From assembly GCF_018476885.1 (NCBI RefSeq), contig NZ_JAHCVJ010000002.1, positions 372,001 to 436,000 on the forward strand: 64,000 nt of DNA, written 5' to 3'. The translations under genes were made by a program, and so were the position numbers. This DNA is from Geoanaerobacter pelophilus. GTDB taxonomy: Bacteria; Desulfobacterota; Desulfuromonadia; Geobacterales; DSM-12255. Below the pieces are notes generated by a model, which saw nothing but the letters and a program-made list of their open reading frames with translations, did not search any database and was not told the DNA's origin. Shown here in pieces: positions 26,171 through 36,776 of this stretch; position 1 is the stretch's first letter; every line of letters begins with the position of its first letter.

Positions 26171-29100
26171 ATGCAGATTCGCACAAAGCTCAAGATAATT
26201 GCCGTTGTTCCGGTGTTCATTCTCCTCTGCTCTTCCGTGGCCCAATATTGGGTGTCACGGGAGGTAGACAGGCTGAATTACCGGGCAATCCGTTCCGATG
26301 AAATCCAGAAACTCTTTTCCGACCTGACCATTCTCACCCATGAATATTACATCTATTCGGAACTACGCGCCCATGAGCAGTGGCAGGCCACCTACCGGAC
26401 CATTGGCCAGAAAATGACCGAGAGCGGGCCGGTATTCAAAACACCTGAGGACAAACGGATCATCAGGGAAGTGACCCACCACTACAAGACCATCGGCTAT
26501 CTTTTCAACCAGTATGGTCCCCACACCAAAGAGTTTGGTCCCCAGAACCGGGATGCAACCTGGAAGCGGTTCTCCGATCGGCTGACCAGCCGCCTGCTCC
26601 AGGAACTCCAGACTGTATCCCCCCTGCTGACCAATCTGCACGACATCAACCATAGCCAGGCAGAAACACGGGCACAGCGGCTGGATTACCTGGAATTGTT
26701 GTTCCTGCTGGCGATCTCATTAAGCGTGCCGGTTACCTCCTGGCTTGTCTATCGGGCATTTGCTCAGCCGGTCCAGAAATTCCGATCCGGCATTGAGATC
26801 ATGGCCCAGGGAGATCTTGAACACAGGATCGGACTGGCGCCGACTGACGAGATCGGCGAACTGGCTGTGGCCTTTGACCAGATGGCAGAACAGCGGCACG
26901 CTGACGATGAGCGTCTGCGGCACAACAAAGATGTCTTCGAGTCATTGTACCGCTTGTCGCAAATGATCAGCGGCCCTGATGACAAGCTCAAGAATTTTGC
27001 CCTCGAAGAAGCAGTACGTCTGACCGGAAGTATGATCGGCTATATCTATTTTCTGAATGAGGACGAGACGCTGCTGAATCTCCATGCCTGGTCCAAAGAT
27101 GTTATGCCTCAATGCATGGTGGTCGATCCACAGACTCTCTACAAAGTTTCTGATGTCGGCATCTGGGGTGAAGCCATCCGTCAGCGCCGCCCAATGATCT
27201 TTAATGATTATATGGCAGCGAATCCCCTCAAGAAAGGGCTTCCCGAAGGGCATGTGGCGTTGGTCAATCACATGAACGTGCCGCTGTTCGATGGCGAACG
27301 GATCGTGCTGCTTGCTGGCGTTTCCAACAAGAAAACCGGTTATAGCGATGAGGATATTTCCGTTGTCACCCTGATAATGGACGCCATGTGGCGCATTGTA
27401 CGCAAAAAAGAGGCTGAGCATTTCCTGGTGCAGATGAATGAAAGGCTGGAGCAGCGGGTACAGGAGCGGACAGAAGAGCTGTCGCAACTGACCAGGAACT
27501 TGACCACAGAGAATGAAGAACGTAAAAAGGCAGAAGCTCAGGTAATGGAGTCGATGAACTACTACCTGACCATTTTGCAACGGGCACCGGCCCTGATCTG
27601 GCGCGCTGGCACCGACACCTTGTGCGACTGGTTCAACGAGAGCTGGCTCCTGTTCACTGGCAGGCCCATTGAACAGGAGTTGGGCAACGGCTGGGCGGAA
27701 GGCGTCCATCCAGACGATTTCGACCACTGCCTCAAAATTTACCTTGAAGCCTTCAACAGCCGGGAACCGTTCGAGATGGAGTACCGGCTACGGCGCCACG
27801 ATGGCGCCTTTCGCTGGCTTATCGATTTCGGCAGACCCAATTTCTCGCCGACCGGGGAGTTCCTGGGTTATATTGGCTACTGCTTCGACATTGAAGAGCG
27901 TAAAATCCTGGAGCAGGAGCTTATCAGCGCCACAGTCGCCGCAGAAAGTGCCAACCGGGCCAAGAGCGAGTTTCTGGCCAACATGAGTCACGAAATCCGG
28001 ACTCCGATGAATGCCATTATCGGACTCGGCCACCTGGCGCTCCAGACTGAAATGACCCCCAAGCAGCGCGACTACCTGACCAAGATCCACTCTTCCGCCC
28101 AATCGCTGCTCGGCATCATCAATGACATCCTGGATTTTTCCAAGATCGAATCCGGCAAGCTGGTGCTGGAATCGGTCGAATTCCGCTTGCCCGACCTGCT
28201 GGACAACCTTGCCGACATCATCACGGTCTGGGCTGAAGCCAAGGGGCTTGAAGTCCTCTACGCCGTTGACCCGCGGATCCCGCCACTGCTGAAAGGCGAT
28301 CCATTAAGGCTCACCCAGGTCCTGGGCAATCTGCTCAACAACGCGGTAAAGTTTACTGAACATGGCGAGGTGGTCCTGCAGGTATCGGTCGAAGAGCTTC
28401 GGGAACACGAAGATGATGTCTCTCTCCTCTTTTCGGTCCGGGACAGCGGCATCGGCATGACGGAAGAAGAACGGCTCCGGCTCTTTCAGCCATTCACCCA
28501 GGCCGATAGCTCAACTACCCGCAAGTTCGGTGGCACCGGGCTGGGGCTCTCGATCTGCAGTCGGCTGGTGGAGCTCATGGGGGGGAATATCTGGGTGGAG
28601 AGCGTTCCGCAGCAAGGGAGTTGCTTCTATTTCACCCTGACCCTGAAACGCGCCGGCGAGCATCCGGCACTTATTGAAGAACCGTTCCCGTTGCGCGACA
28701 TGCGGGTGCTGGTGGTTGACGACAACGTGTCTGCCAGGGAGATCCTGCAGCAGGAACTGACCATTCATGGCTTCAGGGTCACGGCAGTCGCTTCCGGAGA
28801 AGAGGGGCTAACAGAGCTGCTTGCTGCTTCCGGCGAGGATGGCGACCCTTACCGGCTGGTGCTTATGGACTGGTTCATGCCGGGAATGGACGGCCTGGAA
28901 ACGGTGGAACGGATCAGGCGCGAGCAGTTAATCGACGCGCTGCCCGTGGTGGTCATGGTCTCGGCATTCGGCAATGAAGATATCCGCCAGAAGGCCCGAG
29001 AGCTTGATGTTAAGGATTTCCTGGCAAAGCCGTTTCATCCGCAACGGCTCTATCGCTCCATCTGCAGGGCAATGGGTTACGGCAACGAACTGTTGCAGCA

Positions 29101-30190
29101 CGATGCCGAACGGGACAGCGAAACATCGGAAAAGCTCTCTGGGCTCGAAGGGATGCGGGTGCTTGTGGTCGAAGACCATGCCGTGAACCGCCTCTTTGCC
29201 AAGGAAGTGTTGAAGAATGTCGGCGTGATTACAGAAATAGCGGTCGACGGCAAGGAGGCGGTGGCTGCCGTGAACCAGGCTGACCCCCAGTTCGATGCCG
29301 TGCTTATGGATATCCAGATGCCGGTCATGGATGGCTACGAAGCCACCAGAATGATCCGGGAGACCCATGGCCTGGAAAGCCTGCCGATCATTGCCATGAC
29401 TGCCCATGCCCTGGTCGAGGAAAAGGAGCGCTGTTTGAAAGCAGGGATGAATGGTCATATTGCCAAGCCGATCGATGTCATGGAACTGTATGCCACCCTG
29501 CTCCGGTTCGCCGCTGCGGTCGAACGGCCGCAGGAAGGACGTAAAGAAGGACTGGCCCGGCATTATGGCGGCTTGCCGGCCCTGCCCGGGATCAACCTGG
29601 AAGCCTGGTTCGCCAGGGTCGGCCAGAATATCGAACTGTTTCGATCGATCCTTGCTGATTTCGCCGGCGGCTATAAAGGCACTGCAGCAGCCATCCGCGA
29701 AGCGCTGGAAAGCGGTGACCGGGATGCGGCGCTGCGACTGATCCACGGGCTCAAGGGGGTGTCCGGCAATATTGCCGCCGAAAAACTCTACGACACCACC
29801 AAAATGCTGGAAGACGTCATCCAGCGGAATACGGGAGAAGATGTTAACTGGCTTATTGATAAGCTGGAGCGGTACCTTGGCGAAGTCATCGAAACTGCCG
29901 AAAAGTTCTCATCTACCGCCACCGGTCTCCAGATTCAGGTAAACAACGGTGATATCTCCAGTGAAGGGTTAGTGCCGGTCATCAATGAACTGGCCCATCT
30001 GCTGAAGCTGCAAGACCTCCAGGCAATCCGGCCATGCACGGCTCTCTGCACCCTGCTGGCGCACGGCGAGACCAACGCTAAAGGGCTAGCCATCATGGAA
30101 CATGTCAAGAGGCTCGATTTCAGGCTCGCCCTCTCGTTACTGGAGCAACTGGCTGCGGCACTGCAGATTCGGATCGAGGAGAAGGAATGA
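26171..30190 (+). CDS. Hybrid sensor kinase (HAMP-GAF-PAS-HisKA-HATPase-REC-REC-HPt)
   Basis: The 1339 residues show a first membrane helix (about 9-29), a periplasmic region of about 140 residues, a second helix (about 172-195), HAMP, a GAF-like domain (about 255-410), a coiled coil, PAS (about 460-580), HisKA with His near residue 607 ([13 protein letters not shown]), HATPase with [12 protein letters not shown], two receivers ([11 protein letters not shown] and [11 protein letters not shown]) and an HPt domain ([12 protein letters not shown], about 1190). It is a complete phosphorelay in one chain. The two binding lipoproteins upstream are its likely input and the REC-GGDEF protein, overlapping by ATGA, its likely output. 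Confidence 0.93.
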   Translation: MQIRTKLKIIAVVPVFILLCSSVAQYWVSREVDRLNYRAIRSDEIQKLFSDLTILTHEYYIYSELRAHEQWQATYRTIGQKMTESGPVFKTPEDKRIIREVTHHYKTIGYLFNQYGPHTKEFGPQNRDATWKRFSDRLTSRLLQELQTVSPLLTNLHDINHSQAETRAQRLDYLELLFLLAISLSVPVTSWLVYRAFAQPVQKFRSGIEIMAQGDLEHRIGLAPTDEIGELAVAFDQMAEQRHADDERLRHNKDVFESLYRLSQMISGPDDKLKNFALEEAVRLTGSMIGYIYFLNEDETLLNLHAWSKDVMPQCMVVDPQTLYKVSDVGIWGEAIRQRRPMIFNDYMAANPLKKGLPEGHVALVNHMNVPLFDGERIVLLAGVSNKKTGYSDEDISVVTLIMDAMWRIVRKKEAEHFLVQMNERLEQRVQERTEELSQLTRNLTTENEERKKAEAQVMESMNYYLTILQRAPALIWRAGTDTLCDWFNESWLLFTGRPIEQELGNGWAEGVHPDDFDHCLKIYLEAFNSREPFEMEYRLRRHDGAFRWLIDFGRPNFSPTGEFLGYIGYCFDIEERKILEQELISATVAAESANRAKSEFLANMSHEIRTPMNAIIGLGHLALQTEMTPKQRDYLTKIHSSAQSLLGIINDILDFSKIESGKLVLESVEFRLPDLLDNLADIITVWAEAKGLEVLYAVDPRIPPLLKGDPLRLTQVLGNLLNNAVKFTEHGEVVLQVSVEELREHEDDVSLLFSVRDSGIGMTEEERLRLFQPFTQADSSTTRKFGGTGLGLSICSRLVELMGGNIWVESVPQQGSCFYFTLTLKRAGEHPALIEEPFPLRDMRVLVVDDNVSAREILQQELTIHGFRVTAVASGEEGLTELLAASGEDGDPYRLVLMDWFMPGMDGLETVERIRREQLIDALPVVVMVSAFGNEDIRQKARELDVKDFLAKPFHPQRLYRSICRAMGYGNELLQHDAERDSETSEKLSGLEGMRVLVVEDHAVNRLFAKEVLKNVGVITEIAVDGKEAVAAVNQADPQFDAVLMDIQMPVMDGYEATRMIRETHGLESLPIIAMTAHALVEEKERCLKAGMNGHIAKPIDVMELYATLLRFAAAVERPQEGRKEGLARHYGGLPALPGINLEAWFARVGQNIELFRSILADFAGGYKGTAAAIREALESGDRDAALRLIHGLKGVSGNIAAEKLYDTTKMLEDVIQRNTGEDVNWLIDKLERYLGEVIETAEKFSSTATGLQIQVNNGDISSEGLVPVINELAHLLKLQDLQAIRPCTALCTLLAHGETNAKGLAIMEHVKRLDFRLALSLLEQLAAALQIRIEEKE

Positions 30191-31101
30191 AGACAGTCAA
30201 TGAGCTCCCCAAAGTGCTGGTGGTTGATGATGCCCCGATCAATATCCAACTCCTCAATGATGCCTTGCAGGAGAACCACCGGGTATTTTTTGCCACCAAC
30301 GGCAAGGATGCCCTCAAGATTGCGGCCACCTCGCTCCCGGACCTAATCCTGCTGGACATCATGATGCCTGACATGGACGGCTACGAAGTCTGCAGAAAAT
30401 TCAAGGCTGATCCGCTGCTCAAGGACATCCCGATCATCTTTATCACTGCCATGTCCCAACAGGAGGATGAGTCGTCAGGGCTTGAGCTTGGGGCCGTCGA
30501 CTATATCACCAAACCGTTCAATCCCTCCATCGTCCGGCTCAGGGTCCGGAACCAGCTGGAGCTGAAACGCCAGCGCGACCTCCTGGGGCGGCTCTCCTGC
30601 ATGGACGGACTCACGGGACTCCACAACCGCCGAGGTTTCGACGAATTCATTGACAGGGAATGGCGCCGGGCGATCCGCAACCGGAGTCCCATGTCCATCA
30701 TCATGATCGATATCGATCATTTCAAGGATTACAACGATGCTTACGGCCACCTTGCTGGTGACGACTGCCTGAAACGGGTCGCTTATCTGCTGGAGGCCTC
30801 ACTGGAACGACCCGCAGATTTCATCGCCCGCTATGGTGGTGAGGAATTCATCTGTGTTCTCCCGGATACGGAGATGCCGGGGACTCTGGTCCTGGCGGAA
30901 AAACTCCGGCTGGCCATCGAATCAGCTGCCATCCCCCATCAGTTCTCCATGGTTGCCCCATGCGTCACCATCAGCTTGGGAGCAATAAGCGAGATCCCTA
31001 GCCCGGCTTCAGACTCAAAAGAACTGCTCAATCGGGCCGACAAGCTGCTCTACCTGGCAAAGCGCAAGGGGCGCAACCAGGTGGCAGGCGATCAGGGCTA
31101 A
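30187..31101 (+). CDS. Response regulator with GGDEF domain (diguanylate cyclase)
   Basis: This 304-residue protein has a receiver (VVDDAPINI, phosphoacceptor in LILLDIMMPDMDG, TKPF lysine) followed by a GGDEF domain with YGGEEF, compatible with activity, and a product-inhibition site RPAD five residues before it. Its start overlaps the kinase stop by four bases, so kinase and regulator are made together. It would convert the upstream phosphorelay into c-di-GMP, the signal controlling biofilm and extracellular-matrix traits. Confidence 0.94.
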   Translation: MKTVNELPKVLVVDDAPINIQLLNDALQENHRVFFATNGKDALKIAATSLPDLILLDIMMPDMDGYEVCRKFKADPLLKDIPIIFITAMSQQEDESSGLELGAVDYITKPFNPSIVRLRVRNQLELKRQRDLLGRLSCMDGLTGLHNRRGFDEFIDREWRRAIRNRSPMSIIMIDIDHFKDYNDAYGHLAGDDCLKRVAYLLEASLERPADFIARYGGEEFICVLPDTEMPGTLVLAEKLRLAIESAAIPHQFSMVAPCVTISLGAISEIPSPASDSKELLNRADKLLYLAKRKGRNQVAGDQG

Positions 31102-33065
31102 TGCCTCACCGCCTGCATCTGGAACAGTTCGGCCCGGTCCACGCCCTGCCGATTCTCCATTACCGGATGGAGTTTGCCCATCTGGTGCGCCAGGCCATCG
31201 ACCGGGTCAAGCCGGACTGCATTGCCATTGAACTCCCTGACACTATAGAAGAGCAATTTATCCGGGGGGTACGCCGGCTGCCCGAAATTTCCGTTGTTTG
31301 GTACGATCTCAAGGGAAACGGCGGCACCCAGACGGCGTATCTGCTCATCGAACCGGCAGATCCGTTGGTGGAGGGAGCCCGGCTGGCATTGGAGCGGCAG
31401 ATCCCGCTCCAGCTGATCGACCTGGATGTCGAACAGTATCCTGAGCACCACGACCTGCTGCCGGACTCCTACGCCGTGCACCGAATCGGCCTGGCGCCGT
31501 ACTACCTTCAGTACTGCTGCGCGACTGCTACGACAACGCCGTCCACTATCGACCGGCGCCGGGAAGCGGGCATGGCCTGGCGGCTGCAGCAGTTGGCGAA
31601 AAATCATGAGCGGATCCTGCTGCTCTGCGGCATGTCGCACCTGGAGCGCCTGCGAACCGAGTTTTCCCTGCCGCAGACCCAGCCGCTGACACGCAGCCGC
31701 CGTTCCGGGGTCAATATCGCCAATCTCCACCCTGATTCGTGTCGTGAGATCCTCGGAGAGTTTCCGTTCATCTCTTCAATCTACGAGCTGCGGCGCAGCA
31801 AGCTCCCCCCGGAACCGGCCGCAGAAGAGGGGTCTCTGCGCAAGCGCTACAAGATGCTCGAACTGATCAATGGCGGCAAAACCGAAGTCTCCGAGGAAAG
31901 CATCCTGCGCCGGGCGCTTGAACGGACAGCACTCCATGTCGGGGCAGAAGGAGAGATGCCGGATCGGCAACGGATCCAGCTGAGGCTGTTCCAGGAAACG
32001 GCAAAGCACTACAAACAGGAGACCGGGGAACCGGTCCATATCTGGCAGAAACGCACTTTTTTCCGGTTTGCCCGCAACTACGCCGCGCTTTCGGGCCGGC
32101 TGCTGCCCGATCTGTTCCAGCTGCTGGCCAGCGCCAGGGGGTGTGTGGATGATAATTTCGCCTTTGCCTTCTGCCGCCTGGCGACCTTTTATCCCTGGCA
32201 GCGCGAGGACTCGGAGCTGCCGAACATCAGGCTTTCCCCGGAGGATGTCTGGGGCGGCAGCCGTCTGATCAGGTTTCGCCCCCGGCAGCAGCGACTCGGC
32301 AAGGGGTTGTCGCCGCTGCAGTTCCTCAAGCGAAAACGGGAAAAGCATCCGGGCGACTGGCTGAAAGGGTTTGACAACGCTTCCATCTGCTCCTTCCCGC
32401 CGGAAGACCTGGCAATCGAGGATTATGGCCGTTTTCTAAAGAAAAAGGGGGCCAAGCAGCTGTCCGAGGAGCAATGGCGGGTTGAGCCGCTGACCTCGTC
32501 GTTGCTCGACGGCATCGACATGCGCGAGACCCTGCGCAATATCCATGAGGGGAAGATCTACGTCAAAGAGCAGCAGCGGGTCAAAGGGGGCGTCGGCAGC
32601 GTGGTGGTGATCTTTGATCACGACCGTGACGGCACCAGGTTTCCCTATATGATGACCTGGCTCGGCGAGCATGACCAGGAATCTGACATGGCCTTCTACG
32701 CCACCCCGCCGGCCGACAATGTAGCCGGCCCCGGCATCTGCCGCTGTGAATACGGCGGCTTCATGCTTTCCTATCCGCCGATGCGCATGCACGACGTATG
32801 GCGCGATCCCGACTATGCCTTTGCCCGCGGCAAACACGAACTGCTGTTACTGGCAGCCCTTGATTACACCATCGACCCCCACGTGGTCTACGTTGCGCCG
32901 CGTCCGCCGCGCAGTATTTTCAGGCAGATAGCCGCCCGTATGGGAAAGAAAATCGTTTTTATGCCACTCGGCAGCCTCTCCCCGGTCAAGCTGAAAGCTA
33001 TCCGGGTCCTGCATATTCTCTATGGCCATGACAAGCGAGAGATTGCGAAGGAGTATATTTGGTGA
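31101..33065 (+). CDS. Unrecognised 654-residue protein, weakly TraB/PrgY-like N-terminus
   Basis: The ATG shares one base with the cyclase stop (TAATG), so it is translationally coupled to the signalling operon. I do not recognise the whole protein. The first 60 residues (GPVHALPILHYRMEFAHLV, VKPDCIAIELPDTIEEQF) recall the TraB/PrgY/GumN fold, where a strand ending in an acidic residue follows a helix. The middle is basic and helical; the C-terminal 170 residues contain VVVIFDHDRDGTRFP, GICRCEYGGFMLSYPPMRM and HVVYVAPRPPRSIFRQIA. There is no signal peptide or membrane segment, so it is probably cytoplasmic. Function unknown. Confidence 0.75.
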   Translation: MPHRLHLEQFGPVHALPILHYRMEFAHLVRQAIDRVKPDCIAIELPDTIEEQFIRGVRRLPEISVVWYDLKGNGGTQTAYLLIEPADPLVEGARLALERQIPLQLIDLDVEQYPEHHDLLPDSYAVHRIGLAPYYLQYCCATATTTPSTIDRRREAGMAWRLQQLAKNHERILLLCGMSHLERLRTEFSLPQTQPLTRSRRSGVNIANLHPDSCREILGEFPFISSIYELRRSKLPPEPAAEEGSLRKRYKMLELINGGKTEVSEESILRRALERTALHVGAEGEMPDRQRIQLRLFQETAKHYKQETGEPVHIWQKRTFFRFARNYAALSGRLLPDLFQLLASARGCVDDNFAFAFCRLATFYPWQREDSELPNIRLSPEDVWGGSRLIRFRPRQQRLGKGLSPLQFLKRKREKHPGDWLKGFDNASICSFPPEDLAIEDYGRFLKKKGAKQLSEEQWRVEPLTSSLLDGIDMRETLRNIHEGKIYVKEQQRVKGGVGSVVVIFDHDRDGTRFPYMMTWLGEHDQESDMAFYATPPADNVAGPGICRCEYGGFMLSYPPMRMHDVWRDPDYAFARGKHELLLLAALDYTIDPHVVYVAPRPPRSIFRQIAARMGKKIVFMPLGSLSPVKLKAIRVLHILYGHDKREIAKEYIW

Positions 33066-33107
33066 TATCGTGCATGCTCGATTGATATCCGGCATAGGTA
33101 AGGTCCA

Positions 33108-34547
33108 ATGAACGCTCCTCCCTGGCTCTTCGACATCGACCCGGCAGCAATTTCCCTTCAAGTGCTGCTCCCTGCCGTTACTTGGGCAATCCTGATATTT
33201 GTCGCTTACCGCGAATGGCAGGCCAGAAGAAGACTGGCAGAAGAGATCCGGGAACGGATGCAGGTCGAACAGGCCCTGCAGCGCCGGAGCCGCTACCTGA
33301 AGGCCCTGTCAGAGGTGAACCAGCTGCTGCTGTCTAACCCCGGCTATCGCGAGGCTTACGAGGAGATCCTGCGCCAGTTGGGATTGGCGGCCAATGCCAG
33401 CCGGGTCTATATCTTTGAAAATCACCCCGGCGAAGAGGGGCAGGTGCTGACCAGCCAACGCGCCGAATGGTGCGCCCCCGGTATAGAGCCACAGATAGAC
33501 AACCAGTCTCTGCAGCGGGTGCAGATGGAATACTCGCCCTGCAAGCGCTGGATGCCGATCCTGCATCAGGGCAAGCCGGTAACCGGCAAAATCGGCGAGC
33601 TCTCGCAGGAAGAACGAGAATTCCTGGAGTCGCAACAGATCAGGAGTATTCTGATCCTGCCGATGCAGGTCAATGGTTCGCTGTTCGGCTTTGTCGGATT
33701 CGACCAGTGTGACCGGGAGCGGGACTGGGAAGATTCCGAGATTTATTTTCTTCGGTCTGCGGCCATCACCCTCTGCCAGCATATTGAGCGCAAGCAGGCC
33801 CTTGACGAAATCGCCTATCAGCACCAGCGGCTCGAAGAGCGGGTCAAGAGCAGAACCGCCCAGCTTGAGCTGGCCAACGAAGAGCTGGAAGCGTTCTGTT
33901 ATACGGTATCGCACGACCTGCGCGGCCCGCTTACCGGAATCCGCGGCTTCAGCCAGCTGCTCCTCGACGAGCTGGAGGCTTCTGCATGCACCGAGCGCGA
34001 TTATATCCTCCGAGTGCTCGACATCACCGACCGGACCCTCCAGCTGATCGACGACCTGCTGAGCCTGTCACGCGCGGCGCGGACCGAACTGCAGTGCGCT
34101 AGCGTGGACCTGAGCGAAATTGCACAGACCGTCGCGGCAGAACTGCAACTGCAGTATCCGCAGCGCAAGGTTGTTTTCAACATTCAAGAGCAGATGACGG
34201 CAGCTGGCGACGAAGGGCTGCTCAAAGCGGTGGTGCAGAACCTCATCCACAACTCCTGGAAATACACCTCCAAAAAACCGATGGCAGAGATCAGTTTCGG
34301 CTCTTCCCGGATTGACGGCGAGACCGTCTATCATGTCAGGGACAATGGCGCCGGGTTCCGCATGGAGTACGTTGACCGGCTTTTCCAGGCCTTCAGCAGA
34401 CTGCATACCGCCCACGAGTTTCCAGGGACCGGTGTCGGCCTGGCCACGGTGCGGCGCATCGTGCAACGCCATGGCGGCCGGGTCTGGGCTGAGGGCGAGG
34501 TCGATAAGGGCGCCAGCTTTTATTTCACCCTGTCGGCTTTAAGTTGA
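33108..34547 (+). CDS. Membrane-anchored GAF-domain sensor histidine kinase
   Basis: The 479-residue protein begins with one membrane helix (about 15-37), a coiled coil, a GAF-like domain (about 63-225, including SLFGFVGFDQ), a second coiled coil, HisKA with CYTVSHDLRGPLTGIRGF, and an HATPase domain (NLIHNSWKY, DNGAGF, GTGVGLATVRRI). The SHDLRGP H-box is typical of bacteriophytochrome-type kinases, but no chromophore Cys/His domain precedes it. It is an orphan kinase at the end of the signalling block; its likely regulator is not evident. Confidence 0.92.
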   Translation: MNAPPWLFDIDPAAISLQVLLPAVTWAILIFVAYREWQARRRLAEEIRERMQVEQALQRRSRYLKALSEVNQLLLSNPGYREAYEEILRQLGLAANASRVYIFENHPGEEGQVLTSQRAEWCAPGIEPQIDNQSLQRVQMEYSPCKRWMPILHQGKPVTGKIGELSQEEREFLESQQIRSILILPMQVNGSLFGFVGFDQCDRERDWEDSEIYFLRSAAITLCQHIERKQALDEIAYQHQRLEERVKSRTAQLELANEELEAFCYTVSHDLRGPLTGIRGFSQLLLDELEASACTERDYILRVLDITDRTLQLIDDLLSLSRAARTELQCASVDLSEIAQTVAAELQLQYPQRKVVFNIQEQMTAAGDEGLLKAVVQNLIHNSWKYTSKKPMAEISFGSSRIDGETVYHVRDNGAGFRMEYVDRLFQAFSRLHTAHEFPGTGVGLATVRRIVQRHGGRVWAEGEVDKGASFYFTLSALS

Positions 34548-34553
34548 TATAAT
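34524..34553 (+). promoter_or_regulatory. Predicted promoter of the glycine-zipper lipoprotein gene
   Basis: A perfect -10 TATAAT (34548-34553) lies 18 bp after TTCACC. It sits across the end of the upstream kinase gene, 38 nt before the lipoprotein ATG. Confidence 0.45.
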
Positions 34554-34591
34554 GTTCATATAAAATTGGGTAACGGGAGAGGAGAAAATCC

Positions 34592-35323
34592 ATGCGCAAC
34601 AAGCTAATGTCGCTCATTATTCTGACTGTTTTCGTGATATCCGGGTGCACCACCTACAAAACCCAGTACGCCGGGTTCCGCCCGCCGGAAGATTACATGA
34701 ACAATCAGGTGATAAACGGAATTTCCATCGGTGGCGAGGCGTATGCAAATGCGGATGCAGCTGAAACCGCGTTCGGCTTTGATATCAAGGGGGCTGGACT
34801 CCTGCCGGTACAGCTGGTGTTGAACAACAACAGCGGTTCCAGCCTGGAAGTGGTTGCCAACCAGACCTTTCTGGTGGATGACACCGGCAAGTACTGGACG
34901 CTTATCCCTACCGGAGTGGCGATCGAGCGGCTTGAGCAATCAACGCAGCTGGCCTCCTTCTTCGGTAAAGGAGCCGGCAAGGGAGCATTGATCGGCGCTG
35001 CGGCCGGTTCGGTAATTGGCGCTGCCCTGGGAATAGTCTCCGGCTCTAATGTCGGTTCAGCCCTCGGCAAGGGTGCCGCACTGGGCGCAGCCGGTGGTGC
35101 GATCTTCGGCGGAGTAAAAGAAGGGACCTCATCGGATCGCGAATACCGGATAACCGATGACTTGCGGGCCAAGAGCCTGGAAGGCAAGGTTATTCCGGCC
35201 AGTCATCTTGCCAACGGTTTTCTCTTTTTCCCGGGTGAAGCCGACTCTGCCAAGTCTATCCGGCTGCAGTTGCGGGATAAAGAGAGCGACCGGATCATCC
35301 CGGTTGTCCTCAGGTTGAAATAG
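34592..35323 (+). CDS. Lipoprotein with glycine-zipper region
   Basis: This 243-residue product has a lipoprotein signal (LTVFVISGC), a beta-rich part, then a Gly/Ala-rich zipper (GKGALIGAAAGSVIGAALG, then ALGKGAALGAAGGAIFGG; about 128-175) likely to insert in or pack against a membrane, and a C-terminal beta region. GGGAGAGGAG precedes the ATG. Similar envelope lipoproteins are common in Gram-negatives and poorly characterised. It has its own promoter and ends in a terminator shared with the MATE gene. Confidence 0.8.
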   Translation: MRNKLMSLIILTVFVISGCTTYKTQYAGFRPPEDYMNNQVINGISIGGEAYANADAAETAFGFDIKGAGLLPVQLVLNNNSGSSLEVVANQTFLVDDTGKYWTLIPTGVAIERLEQSTQLASFFGKGAGKGALIGAAAGSVIGAALGIVSGSNVGSALGKGAALGAAGGAIFGGVKEGTSSDREYRITDDLRAKSLEGKVIPASHLANGFLFFPGEADSAKSIRLQLRDKESDRIIPVVLRLK

Positions 35324-35348
35324 CCCGGCTTCCACAGACAACGCAATA

Positions 35349-35370
35349 AAAAGGGGCGCAAGCCCCTTTT
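35349..35370. terminator. Bidirectional terminator
   Basis: AAAAGGGGC and GCCCCTTTT form a perfect 9-bp stem closed by a GCAA tetraloop (GNRA type). T-runs occur in both directions, serving the lipoprotein gene and the convergent MATE gene. Confidence 0.85.
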
Positions 35371-35394
35371 ATTGTTTGTGCCGCAAAGCAAACC

Positions 35395-36759
35395 TCAGAT
35401 AATGACCTGGTGCAGGTCCCGCTTCTGATAACGCCACCAGAAAGCGATCGACCGGAACAGCCAATCCACCAGGAATACCCCCCAGACCACATACAGCGAC
35501 CAATGCAGCAGCTCGGCAGCGATATAGGCGAGCAACACCCGGATTCCCCACATGGCAAACAGGGTCACCAGGAAGACGTAATGGGTGTCGCCGGTGCCGC
35601 GCAGGCTCCCGGCATAGACAAACGATATGGCCAGCGGCACCTGGGCAAAAGCGACCAGCCGCAGGAAAACGCACCCCTTTTCAATGACCGCCGGATCGTG
35701 GGTGAACAGTTTGATCAGTGGCGCCGGGGCAAAGAAAAAGAGCAGCGCCATGATCGACATGACGATGATTGCCAGGCGTAGCGCCTCGCGGTGCCCTATC
35801 TTTGCCCGGCGGAACTTGCGCGCACCGAGCGACTGCCCCATCAGGGTGGCCGCCGCGATCCCCATGCCGGCCCCGGGCATGAACGAGAGCGATTCTATGG
35901 ACAACCCGATCTGGTGAGCGGCATAGGCAGCCGTGCCGTAGGAGATGATGAACTTGGAATAGAACAGCTGCCCCGACTGCTGGGCGATCCGTTCCAGAGC
36001 CACCGGATAGCCGACATGCCAGATCCGCTTGAACAGCTCCAGGCTCGGGATGCCGATCTTGAGGTAACGCCGCCGGAACGCCTGGAACAACAGGAAGGTA
36101 AAGCCAAAGCACTCGGAGATATTGATGGCATAGGCTGCGCCGATCACCTCCATCCGCGGGAAACCCAGTTTGCCGTAGATCAGCGGCCAGGCAATCAGGA
36201 CATGGAGGATATTGACCAGGATGATCGCCACCATCGGGGTCCGGGTGTCGCCGTTGCCATGCATGATGGCGGAGAGGATATTCAACCCGGCAGTAAAGCC
36301 GAACCAGAGAAAGACCAGCCTGATGTAGCTGTCGCCGAAGCGGATGATCTCGTCGTTGGCGCCGAGGAATCTCGCCAGGTCGGTGCCGAACAGATACCCG
36401 AGCAGCGATGCCACGATTGCCATGACGCCGCAGGCAACGAACGCGGCGAACGCCGCCCGCTTCCCCTCCCTGCGCCGGCCGGCCCCCCATAAATGGGCAA
36501 TAACTACGGTGGTGCCGGTCGCCAGCCCCCAGAACACCGTCATAGTGACGAAGACCAGCAGTTGCCCCAGCCCGGTGGCTGCTATGGCGGCAGCGCCCAG
36601 TCCGCCCACCAGGAAGATATCGACAATGGAGACCAGTCGTTGAAACAGCGATGACAGGAGTACTGGCAGGGAGAGATTGATGACGTTGCGTCTGATGGAG
36701 ACGGGGCGGCGCCGCTTCAGGTGGCCGCCCCGATTTTCGGTTGTCACTGGATCAGTCAT
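35395..36759 (-). CDS. MATE-family multidrug/cation exporter
   Basis: The 454-residue protein has about twelve membrane segments in the two-fold MATE arrangement; characteristic stretches are LSLPVLLSSLFQRLVSIVDIFLVG, GLATGTTVVIAHLWGAG and MGIAAATLMGQSLGA. It exports organic cations or drugs using a Na+ or H+ gradient. It starts 17 nt after the stop of the probable selenoprotein gene, on the same strand, without a good ribosome site of its own, so it is probably translated by coupling to that gene. Confidence 0.92.
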   Translation of the reverse strand: MTDPVTTENRGGHLKRRRPVSIRRNVINLSLPVLLSSLFQRLVSIVDIFLVGGLGAAAIAATGLGQLLVFVTMTVFWGLATGTTVVIAHLWGAGRRREGKRAAFAAFVACGVMAIVASLLGYLFGTDLARFLGANDEIIRFGDSYIRLVFLWFGFTAGLNILSAIMHGNGDTRTPMVAIILVNILHVLIAWPLIYGKLGFPRMEVIGAAYAINISECFGFTFLLFQAFRRRYLKIGIPSLELFKRIWHVGYPVALERIAQQSGQLFYSKFIISYGTAAYAAHQIGLSIESLSFMPGAGMGIAAATLMGQSLGARKFRRAKIGHREALRLAIIVMSIMALLFFFAPAPLIKLFTHDPAVIEKGCVFLRLVAFAQVPLAISFVYAGSLRGTGDTHYVFLVTLFAMWGIRVLLAYIAAELLHWSLYVVWGVFLVDWLFRSIAFWWRYQKRDLHQVII

Positions 36760-36776
36760 TATCCGCTATTATCAGG

